Assembly (NCBI GenBank): GCA_035558335.1
Contig: DATMCM010000442.1
Span: 1-6,499 of the forward strand
Reading direction: 5' to 3'
From: Onstottus_B sp035558335
Lineage (GTDB): Bacteria > Acidobacteriota > Blastocatellia > UBA7656
DNA: 6,499 bases
Positions 1-6,499 of this stretch are shown here, one piece after another; position 1 is the first letter of the stretch; each line of letters opens with the position of its first letter. The position numbers and the translations under genes were made by a program. Below the pieces are notes generated by a model. That model was not told the origin of the DNA. It saw nothing but the letters and a program-made list of their open reading frames with translations, and did not search any database.

Positions 1-33
1 AACCGATTCGTCTCTATCTGAGCTGGGTATTTG

Positions 34-2850
34 ATGGCGATAGACAAGATAACAATTCGCGGCGCGCGTCAGCACAACCTCAGAGACATAAGCCTCGAAA
101 TCCCTCGCAATCGATTGACGGTAGTAACTGGACTGTCGGGTTCCGGAAAGTCCAGTCTCGCGTTCGACACCATCTATGCCGAGGGACAGCGGCGATATGT
201 CGAATCGCTCTCGGCTTATGCGCGACAGTTCCTGGATCAGCTCGAAAAGCCGGATGTCGATGCGATTGAGGGCTTATCGCCGGCGATCTCTATCGAGCAG
301 AAGACCACCAGCCGCAGCCCGCGCTCGACGGTGGGCACGGTCACGGAAGTCTACGACTACCTGCGGCTGCTCTTCTCTTCGATCGGACAGCCCCACTGCC
401 CGCAATGCGGACGTCCCATCTCCCGGCAGTCGATCGACCAGATCGTTCAACAGATGGCTCATCTCCCCGAGGGCGAACGGGTGATGATCCTTGCGCCGAT
501 CGTTCGCGGACGCAAAGGCGAGTTCAAGAAGGAGATCGAGAAGCTCGCGCGCTCGGGCTTCAATCGCGCCCGCATCGACGGCGAGATTCGCCAACTCGAC
601 GAAGAGATAAAGCTCGACAAGCGCCGCAACCACACCATTGAAGTCGTCGTCGATCGCCTGCTGATCAAGGCCGGAGTTCATAAGCGCCTGGAAGATTCGG
701 TTCACCTCGCGGCGAAGCTCACCGACGGACTCGTGCTGGTTTCGATCGTCGACGGCGAGGAACGGTTGTACTCGGAGCGAATGGCTTGCCCGGAGTGCGG
801 CATCTCGGTGCCGACGCTCGAGCCGCGTTCGTTTTCGTTCAACAGCGTCTACGGAGCTTGCACGGTGTGTCACGGGTTGGGCGCTCGGGCTGAAATCGAT
901 CCCGCCAAGATCGTCACCGATCCGCAGCTCCCCGTCAACGATCAGGATCCGTTTCCCGTTGACGCGACGGTCAGCAACTATCTGCGCGATGTGATGAAGG
1001 CGCTTGCCCGGCAAGCGGGTCTGGCGCCTGACAAGGCGTTCGCGGAGCTGTCCCAGAAAACGCAGGACGCTTTCTTCTTCGGTTCGAAGGAAAAGCTCGC
1101 GCTGCGGTACGGGGCCTACGAGTATAAGACCGAATGGAAGGGCGCGATCGCTTATTTGAGCAACCGGGCGTCGGACTTGAAGAGTGAAGTGGCGGTTGCG
1201 GCATTCGAAGGATTGATCTCTCCAACGGTGTGTCCCGACTGCAACGGACAAAGGCTTCAACCGGCATCATTGGCGGTGCGAGTTGCCGGCAGAACAATCG
1301 CGGAGTACACCACGCTTCCGATCACGCAAGCTCTTCTCGTTTTCAACTCGATTCGGCTGGCCGGCCGTGAGGAGAAAATCGCGGGCTTGATCCTGAGAGA
1401 GATTCGCGCTCGGTTGAGCTTTCTGGACACCGTCGGGCTTGGTTACATAACCCTCAATCGGGCTTCGGCTTCGCTATCGGGCGGCGAAGGTCAGCGGATC
1501 AGGCTCGCGACTCAGATCGGCTCACAGCTGCGCGGAGTGCTCTACGTACTCGATGAGCCCTCGATAGGCTTGCACCCGCGCGACAATTTGAAGCTGCTCA
1601 AAACGCTCGAGCACTTGCGCGATTTGGGAAACACAGTCCTCGTCGTCGAGCACGATGACGAGACAATTCGCCGTGCTGATCATGTGATCGATCTGGGGCC
1701 GGGCGCCGGCGCCCACGGCGGGCTTATAGTAGCGCAAGGCACACCCGAGGAAATTGCCGCATCGCCTGAGTCCCTCACCGGGCGATACATTTCGGGCGAG
1801 CTTGCGATTCCAGTACCGTCCGAGCGGCGGCCCTCGAACGGCAAAGCGCTGGCGGTGCTTGGCGCGCGCGCCAACAACTTGAAAAACATCGATGTGAGTT
1901 TCCCTTTGGGTCTGTTCATAGTCGTCACCGGTGTATCAGGCTCGGGGAAATCGACACTGGTGGACGACATTCTCTATCGGAGCCTCGCTCGCAAGCTCTA
2001 TCGCAGCTATCAGGAGCCCGGAGCTCACCGCGAGGTCACCGGCCTGGAACACATCGACAAAATCATCGAAATCGATCAATCGCCGATCGGGCGCACGCCC
2101 CGTTCGAACCCCGCGACCTACACCGGAGTGTTCACACCGATCCGCGAGCTGTACGCGATGACGCCCGAGTCGCGTGAACGCGGCTACAAGCCCGGGCGAT
2201 TCTCGTTCAACGTCAAGGGCGGACGCTGTGAAGTTTGTCAGGGGGATGGCATGAAGCGCATCGAGATGAACTTCCTGCCTGACGTGTACGTCATGTGCGA
2301 CGTGTGCCGCGGCGCTCGATACAATCGTGAGACCCTAGCGGTCAAGTTTAAGGGCTGCTCGATCGCCGACTTGCTGGGCAAGACGGTTGAAGAAGCGCTG
2401 CCGCTGCTCGAGAACGTGCCGCAGATCAAGGTGAAGCTTCAGACGCTGATCGACGTGGGGTTGGGCTACATCAAGCTCGGGCAGTCGGCGACTACGCTTT
2501 CGGGCGGTGAGGCCCAGCGGATCAAGCTTGCGAAGGAGCTGTCCAAGCGGGCGACCGGACGGACGCTCTACATTCTGGACGAGCCGACGACGGGGCTGCA
2601 CTTTGACGACGTGCGCAAGCTCCTCGACGTGCTTCATCAGCTTGTCTCTCTCGGAAACACCGTTTTGGTTGTCGAGCACAACCTCGACGTAATAAAGAGC
2701 GCGGATTGGGTTATCGATCTCGGCCCGGATGGTGGAGATGACGGCGGCCGAGTCATAGCCGAAGGAACACCTGAGGATGTTGCGCGCTCGAAGCGGTCTT
2801 ACACCGGCCAGGCGCTCAAACCGTTGCTCAACGGCCACAAGCGCAAGTAA
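34..2850 (+). CDS. uvrA: UvrA, excinuclease ABC subunit A (complete)
   Basis: UvrA is the damage-sensing ATPase of nucleotide excision repair: a dimer scans DNA, loads UvrB at lesions and leaves before UvrC cuts. From the ATG the protein is 938 residues, close to the roughly 940 of E. coli UvrA. Both ABC modules are intact. The first has a Walker A (GLSGSGKS, 33-40), signature LSGGEGQ (481-487) and Walker B ending D507-E508. The second has a Walker A (GVSGSGKS, 633-640), signature LSGGEAQ (822-828) and D849-E850. Zinc-finger cysteine pairs are at 122/125, 252/255, 276/279, 400/403, 732/735 and 755/758; the last four residues form the C-terminal finger needed for damage recognition in known UvrAs. 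A TTG at 31 directly precedes the ATG at 34 in frame; I chose ATG because MAIDKI aligns with family N-termini. Only a weak ribosome site (GAGCTGGG, 20-27) is visible, and any promoter lies to the left of the window. No truncation or missing motif was seen. Confidence 0.98.
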   Translation: MAIDKITIRGARQHNLRDISLEIPRNRLTVVTGLSGSGKSSLAFDTIYAEGQRRYVESLSAYARQFLDQLEKPDVDAIEGLSPAISIEQKTTSRSPRSTVGTVTEVYDYLRLLFSSIGQPHCPQCGRPISRQSIDQIVQQMAHLPEGERVMILAPIVRGRKGEFKKEIEKLARSGFNRARIDGEIRQLDEEIKLDKRRNHTIEVVVDRLLIKAGVHKRLEDSVHLAAKLTDGLVLVSIVDGEERLYSERMACPECGISVPTLEPRSFSFNSVYGACTVCHGLGARAEIDPAKIVTDPQLPVNDQDPFPVDATVSNYLRDVMKALARQAGLAPDKAFAELSQKTQDAFFFGSKEKLALRYGAYEYKTEWKGAIAYLSNRASDLKSEVAVAAFEGLISPTVCPDCNGQRLQPASLAVRVAGRTIAEYTTLPITQALLVFNSIRLAGREEKIAGLILREIRARLSFLDTVGLGYITLNRASASLSGGEGQRIRLATQIGSQLRGVLYVLDEPSIGLHPRDNLKLLKTLEHLRDLGNTVLVVEHDDETIRRADHVIDLGPGAGAHGGLIVAQGTPEEIAASPESLTGRYISGELAIPVPSERRPSNGKALAVLGARANNLKNIDVSFPLGLFIVVTGVSGSGKSTLVDDILYRSLARKLYRSYQEPGAHREVTGLEHIDKIIEIDQSPIGRTPRSNPATYTGVFTPIRELYAMTPESRERGYKPGRFSFNVKGGRCEVCQGDGMKRIEMNFLPDVYVMCDVCRGARYNRETLAVKFKGCSIADLLGKTVEEALPLLENVPQIKVKLQTLIDVGLGYIKLGQSATTLSGGEAQRIKLAKELSKRATGRTLYILDEPTTGLHFDDVRKLLDVLHQLVSLGNTVLVVEHNLDVIKSADWVIDLGPDGGDDGGRVIAEGTPEDVARSKRSYTGQALKPLLNGHKRK

Positions 2851-2890
2851 CCGCTAACAGTATCTTACTCACTCCTGTCCTGATTGATCG

Positions 2891-5389
2891 TTACTCGCTC
2901 GCCCTCAACTGAAATACATCAACGATCTTCATCTTCAAGTCCGCGCCATTGCTCAGAGGTTGATCCACCGCTACCACATAGGCGGTCAGGGTGTTCTTGG
3001 TCAGCCGGATCCGAACAAACTCCTTATACTCTTCAATTCTCGCGGCGCCGCCGGCTTCGCTGTAGTGACCGTTGAACTCGAGTGACACGGCCATATACCA
3101 TCCGAGCCAAACGCAACTCATCAATCCACCCAGCAAGGCTGCAACAACGAGCTTGAGGACGTGCGCTTGCGCGTCAGTCGAGAACGCCGCCTCGCGCAAC
3201 GCAAAAGGCAGCCACAGCACCAAAACACCGTGCGCCAACCACGCAACGAGCAGCAACCAACGAAGCCCCCGGCGCGCAAGCTGGTTCCCAACCACCGCAA
3301 ACACCAGGACAGTTAACATCGCCGCGAGCCACGCTCGCCATGAGCCCACTCGCACGAGCAGGAGCGGAACTGCGACTTGCAAGACCCCATGCCACAATCC
3401 TAGAACCGCGAAACCGATCTTGCCTCCTACGCCCTGCTGCTCGCCTCCGACAAAGAACCCGATCAGGATCAGACCGGCGAAGACACCGATTGCCACAAAC
3501 GCGAACAGAGTGTCGGAAAAGAGATAAGCAAACGGATATTTGCCGAACTTGAGCACGCCGGCGGACAACATCGCTATGCCGATGACGACCAGGGACCAAA
3601 GAAGCCAGAAATGTATCTTGTTGACCGTTCCTTTGCTCGCCTGCTTGTTTACCCACTCGGAGTAGATGATCCCGGCAGTTATCGAAGCGGCAGACCAAGT
3701 AGCTGCAAGCAGAACCAGCACACTGCACTTGAACGGCGAGAGACTCCCGGTGTGAATCCAAAAGTCCTTGATCCCAAAAAACAAGGACACCAACGCCGCG
3801 ACTAGCGAAAGCAATATCGCGATCGAATAGCGACCCGACCACTCTTCCTTCTCTCGCCGCGAGAGCCCGACCAGCAACTTGGCGCAGACGACTGCAGTGA
3901 TGATCAGTCCCGTCGACAGGGCAAGCAATCCCACACGCCAAAACACAGCCCAACCATCGAGACCGGCGCTCTCGGCAAAGTTCTTTTCCGGCCAGACAAG
4001 GGCGGGGAACCAGCTCCCCAGGCTAGTTTCAGGGTAGGCGGCAACACCCAACCACTTGTAGAGAATCATGTCTACTACTGTCTTTGTGCTTCGCGGAATC
4101 GTGGCGCCGAAGAAGATCACGAATGCCATGAAGGCGCCGAGCAAAGCCACGTATCCCCCTCTCACGAGATTAACCAGATCGAATAGCCGCGCTGAGATCG
4201 CGCGGCGAGATTCTTCCGGTGATGGGTACACGACCTGTTGTTGCACTTGGCCGAAATTCACATGAGAAGGATGAAAGAACGCGCCACCGAGTCCGGAAAC
4301 TACCGACGCGTAGTTGTTCGCGCTTGGCGCTGTGTTCTTCTGTGCATCGCTGGAATCGGGTCCCCAGTACCTCGTGTAGTGATGCGTGTCGCCCGAAATA
4401 TCCAGGCGACATTTATGCGCCGGCAGTTCTTCAGGCGGCGAACCGAGGAATGAGCGTTCGAGACCAAGGTCCTTAAAGGTTTGCGCGAGTCTGCCTTTGG
4501 GATCCGCGAGCTTACCCAGCACCGTCGTCGGTTCCGGGGTCGCGACGATCACTTTGTCGGGAGCCTTGCCGCCGCACATCTCATCGCAAGTCTTTTTGAA
4601 AAACTCCTGCTGGCGAACGTCCAGCTTACCTACCTCATTATCCAAACCCCAGAGCCACCACTCAAAAGGAAGCTTTATTGCGGTGTAAGTGGCCTGTTGG
4701 ACTCGTTTGAAACCCGGGACGGAGAGCTGCGGATAAAGACCCAAGCGGTCTATTTCACCTTCCTCGCTGGTGGGCTTCCGGAGTTGCCGATTGAATCCGT
4801 CGATAAAGTCGTAGTAGTCGTGATTCGCGGGCAGTCCGAGGATCGGCCGGCGAGGATCATTCGCATCGATCCCACCCGCGTTCTCGACGTCTTGATAAGC
4901 CCAGAAGAACGGAGCTTGAAAGCGCTCGGCAAGCGTGGTGTAGTCAGCCATGTGATAGGACGTGTCCCCGCCGATAAACAGAAACTCGCCTCTCGGCAGC
5001 AGAGTCGCGTTAGCGGGGATGTCGCTTCTATTGAAGCGCACGTCGGCACCTCGAGCTGGAGGGTCGGCGACCCACAGCTTGCTCAAGCAAAGATACGCGA
5101 TGCTGTAAGTGGCTTTCTGGCCGTCGCCGGTGTCGGCAATAAAGTCAAACCAGTACTCGTCCTCGGAGCAGTTCTTGTTTAGTCTGTCTTCGATTCTGAA
5201 GGAGCAGACCTCCGCTTCCATCCAGTCTCGCGGATCCAGTTTGTTCTTGAAGGCGACATAAACCGCCGTCATCTTGAGGCTCGCGATCAACTGCGGCCCC
5301 AGCAGCCAGGAGACGGGCTTCTTGAAAGCCTGGTCGGGCGGTTTCTTGGGAAGACCCACCGGCGCGGTTCGGACATTAGTCGTCGCCAC
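2891..5389 (-). CDS. Membrane-anchored purple-acid-phosphatase-like metallophosphoesterase
   Basis: An 832-residue protein with a calcineurin-like phosphoesterase domain (about 75-380), then a polytopic membrane region (about 408-770) and a short tail (771-832). The motif order resembles purple acid phosphatases: ADTGDG with D86 and G88 (DxG), GGDTSY with D142 and Y145 (GDxxY), ANHD with N189-H190-D191 (GNHD variant), VATPEP at 282-287 (VxxH position, Thr284 in place of His), and GDTHHY at 333-338 (GHxH position, Asp334 replacing the first His, H336 kept). Ten hydrophobic segments lie near 410-430, 480-506, 521-541, 555-576, 592-614, 625-647, 658-681, 685-702, 709-732 and 743-769. No signal peptide is evident, and Arg/Lys-rich loops after segments 2, 4 and 8 suggest both ends are cytoplasmic. 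The start is GTG at 5389, supported by GAGGAGG eight bases upstream. It lies 88 bases downstream of the flavin oxidase on the same strand. The substrate is unknown; phosphomonoester or phosphodiester hydrolysis is inferred from the fold only. Confidence 0.85.
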   Translation of the reverse strand: MATTNVRTAPVGLPKKPPDQAFKKPVSWLLGPQLIASLKMTAVYVAFKNKLDPRDWMEAEVCSFRIEDRLNKNCSEDEYWFDFIADTGDGQKATYSIAYLCLSKLWVADPPARGADVRFNRSDIPANATLLPRGEFLFIGGDTSYHMADYTTLAERFQAPFFWAYQDVENAGGIDANDPRRPILGLPANHDYYDFIDGFNRQLRKPTSEEGEIDRLGLYPQLSVPGFKRVQQATYTAIKLPFEWWLWGLDNEVGKLDVRQQEFFKKTCDEMCGGKAPDKVIVATPEPTTVLGKLADPKGRLAQTFKDLGLERSFLGSPPEELPAHKCRLDISGDTHHYTRYWGPDSSDAQKNTAPSANNYASVVSGLGGAFFHPSHVNFGQVQQQVVYPSPEESRRAISARLFDLVNLVRGGYVALLGAFMAFVIFFGATIPRSTKTVVDMILYKWLGVAAYPETSLGSWFPALVWPEKNFAESAGLDGWAVFWRVGLLALSTGLIITAVVCAKLLVGLSRREKEEWSGRYSIAILLSLVAALVSLFFGIKDFWIHTGSLSPFKCSVLVLLAATWSAASITAGIIYSEWVNKQASKGTVNKIHFWLLWSLVVIGIAMLSAGVLKFGKYPFAYLFSDTLFAFVAIGVFAGLILIGFFVGGEQQGVGGKIGFAVLGLWHGVLQVAVPLLLVRVGSWRAWLAAMLTVLVFAVVGNQLARRGLRWLLLVAWLAHGVLVLWLPFALREAAFSTDAQAHVLKLVVAALLGGLMSCVWLGWYMAVSLEFNGHYSEAGGAARIEEYKEFVRIRLTKNTLTAYVVAVDQPLSNGADLKMKIVDVFQLRASE

Positions 5390-5397
5390 AACTTTTT

Positions 5398-5404
5398 CCT
5401 CCTC
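5398..5404 (-). promoter_or_regulatory. Strong Shine-Dalgarno for the metallophosphoesterase gene
   Basis: Read on the minus strand this is GAGGAGG, followed by an eight-base A-rich spacer and a GTG start at 5389-5387. It is a near-perfect anti-Shine-Dalgarno match at good spacing. It decides the non-ATG start, since there is no comparable site before later in-frame starts such as the Met at residue 40. Confidence 0.85.
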
Positions 5405-5423
5405 AACTGGAGTTTGACGACCG

Positions 5424-5457
5424 GCTTTGGCTTCGGTTCTCGGAGATTAGCCAAGGC
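5424..5457 (-). repeat. Imperfect inverted repeat between the two minus-strand genes
   Basis: TTGGCT (5427-5432) and AGCCAA (5449-5454) are perfect inverted arms around a 16-base loop. Two further pairs (5424-5457 and 5425-5456) extend the stem beyond one mismatch. In the minus-strand transcript the hairpin would fall after the oxidase stop codon and about 20 bases before the ribosome site of the next gene. No U-run follows, so it does not look like a standard intrinsic terminator. It could be an mRNA processing or stability hairpin, or chance. Confidence 0.3.
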
Positions 5458-5477
5458 GGCGAGGGATTCGCTTTGCT

Positions 5478-6499
5478 TTAGGCATCGAGGCCACAACGCT
5501 CCGAGAAGCGGTTGTTGAAAGTTCCTTTGGAATTCAGAACCTTCCGAACCGCTACCCATCGATCGAACATCGGATACATCTTCTTGATCGAATCCCTGCC
5601 GCCCGTAAGATAGTGAACCTGCCCCCAATGAGGACGCGCGCCAAGCTCGAGCAAAGCTTCCTCGATCTCTCGCAGGATCTCCAACCCGCCCTCGGTGCCG
5701 TCGATCATCGGGACTTCGATCATACAGGTGTCACGGCCGTACATCATCGAAAAATACAGATCGGATTTCGCAACAAAGCGAAGCGAGAAAGGCAAAGAGT
5801 GATAAAGCTTCTTGGTTACGCGATTGCGTTCGGCGATCTCGATGATCTTCTCTGCGGCAGCAATGTACGTGGCGTTTTCCACGGGCAATGCAAGCTCGCT
5901 CGAGTAGGCACGAACGTAGTTTGGCGCTCCCAGATCCAGAACGCGATAGCTTGCTGCGGTGTACAGCTCATCCTGCAAAGCTTTAATCGCGTTCTCGATA
6001 GTCCGCGGTGCGGAGCCCGGAAGGAGCCGAAGCTTCAAACTGGCCAACGTTCCGGTGAGCCGGATAAGCGGTCGCGGCAGCCACGAAAACAGCACCGACA
6101 GCGGGCTGCGGTTGTCGCGCTCGATCGATGGGAACTGCGGTTCAGACGCTTGCCTTCGTGCTGTGATCAGACAAGTGTGATCACCATCATACTTGTATGG
6201 ATTGACCAAAACCTCGTAGTGGCGATACTCCTTCAGTACATCACCCGCTGAGAGCTCGGCTTTCACCTGTGACCAACGGCTCACAACGCGCGCTTCGCGG
6301 AGCCAATATTTCTCCATGACTTCAAGCACCACCGAATAGACCACGCCCATACATCCCAAACCGACGACCACCGAATGGAACCAGTTGTCATCCTGACGCA
6401 GCTCGATGTCAGGATGGCGGCTCGTGAATTTCTCCGGGTCGGTAATGCCATTAGCAGGCTCGATTCGGTAGACCTTGCCTTCGCTGGCAACAACCACGA
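5478..6499 (-). CDS. FAD-linked oxidase, D-arabinono-1,4-lactone oxidase / alditol oxidase type (5'-partial)
   Basis: This is the C-terminal ~340 residues of a flavoprotein; the reading frame is open to the right edge, so the true start is outside the window. The GTG at 6497-6495 is taken as an internal Val. The fragment begins inside the FAD-binding PCMH-type domain, near its end: GLGCMGVV at fragment residues 46-53 matches the segment usually written LGxLGVVT before the substrate domain. It ends with the features of the D-arabinono-lactone-oxidase C-terminal domain: a strand around CMIEVPM (258-264), RPHWGQVH (288-295, usual family form HWGK) and the terminal FDRWVAVRKVLNSKGTF...NRF block. 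Family members oxidise sugar lactones or polyols at C-OH groups, passing electrons from FAD to O2 or another acceptor. The covalent-flavin histidine region is not in the window, so flavin attachment cannot be judged. The stop (TAA, 5480-5478) is followed by the 88-base gap before the metallophosphoesterase. The exact substrate is not predictable. Confidence 0.85.
   Translation of the reverse strand, partial: VVVASEGKVYRIEPANGITDPEKFTSRHPDIELRQDDNWFHSVVVGLGCMGVVYSVVLEVMEKYWLREARVVSRWSQVKAELSAGDVLKEYRHYEVLVNPYKYDGDHTCLITARRQASEPQFPSIERDNRSPLSVLFSWLPRPLIRLTGTLASLKLRLLPGSAPRTIENAIKALQDELYTAASYRVLDLGAPNYVRAYSSELALPVENATYIAAAEKIIEIAERNRVTKKLYHSLPFSLRFVAKSDLYFSMMYGRDTCMIEVPMIDGTEGGLEILREIEEALLELGARPHWGQVHYLTGGRDSIKKMYPMFDRWVAVRKVLNSKGTFNNRFSERCGLDA

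Noticed and set aside
31..33. TTG as the uvrA start codon
   Set aside because: It adds a single residue directly before an in-frame ATG. ATG is the stronger start and gives the usual UvrA N-terminus.
274..1260. Long open frame of 328 codons on the minus strand inside uvrA
   Set aside because: It lies wholly antisense to a highly conserved uvrA. Its translation is Arg-rich with no recognisable domain, as expected from the mirror of a GC-rich codon pattern.
2857..2878. ACAG/CTGT inverted repeat as a terminator between the convergent genes
   Set aside because: The stem is only four pairs with a 14-base loop and no T-run, so it is not distinguishable from chance.
4481..5182. Open frame of 233 codons on the plus strand within the metallophosphoesterase gene
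   Set aside because: It is antisense to the catalytic-domain coding region, whose motifs (GGDTSY, ANHD, GDTHHY) show the minus strand is the real one. No motif or good ribosome site supports it.
5613..6251. Open frame of 212 codons on the plus strand opposite the oxidase
   Set aside because: It is antisense to the recognisable lactone-oxidase C-terminal domain, and its translation has no family features.
6495..6497. GTG as the start of the oxidase gene
   Set aside because: The frame stays open to the window edge, and the fragment lacks most of the FAD-binding domain, so this codon is almost certainly internal Val.

Overview
The window holds three protein-coding genes and almost no non-coding DNA. 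It looks like a chromosomal segment from a moderately GC-rich bacterium. The sequence alone does not fix the taxon. The UvrA sequence and a membrane metallophosphoesterase next to a lactone-oxidase-type flavoprotein would suit an Acidobacteriota-like soil bacterium, but that is a low-confidence impression. No tRNA, rRNA, insertion sequence, CRISPR array, integrase or phage gene was seen.

Layout: (1) bases 31/34-2850, plus strand, a complete and canonical uvrA, the damage-recognition ATPase of nucleotide excision repair. (2) bases 2851-2890, a 40-base convergent junction with no convincing terminator. (3) bases 2891-5389, minus strand, an 832-residue protein. It has an N-terminal purple-acid-phosphatase-like metallophosphoesterase domain with non-canonical metal ligands, about ten transmembrane segments, and a short conserved-looking cytoplasmic tail. 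(4) bases 5390-5477, an 88-base gap with a strong Shine-Dalgarno sequence and an imperfect inverted repeat. (5) bases 5478-6499, minus strand, the C-terminal part of an FAD-linked oxidase of the D-arabinono-1,4-lactone oxidase / alditol oxidase class, whose N-terminus lies beyond the right edge.

The two minus-strand genes point the same way and may be co-transcribed, with the oxidase upstream. uvrA converges on them and is functionally independent. The item most worth a second look is the membrane metallophosphoesterase. It keeps the purple-acid-phosphatase motif order, but two positions that normally carry metal-binding histidines are Thr and Asp, and its predicted topology puts the catalytic domain in the cytoplasm rather than outside the cell. 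No multi-gene novel system can be demonstrated in this window.
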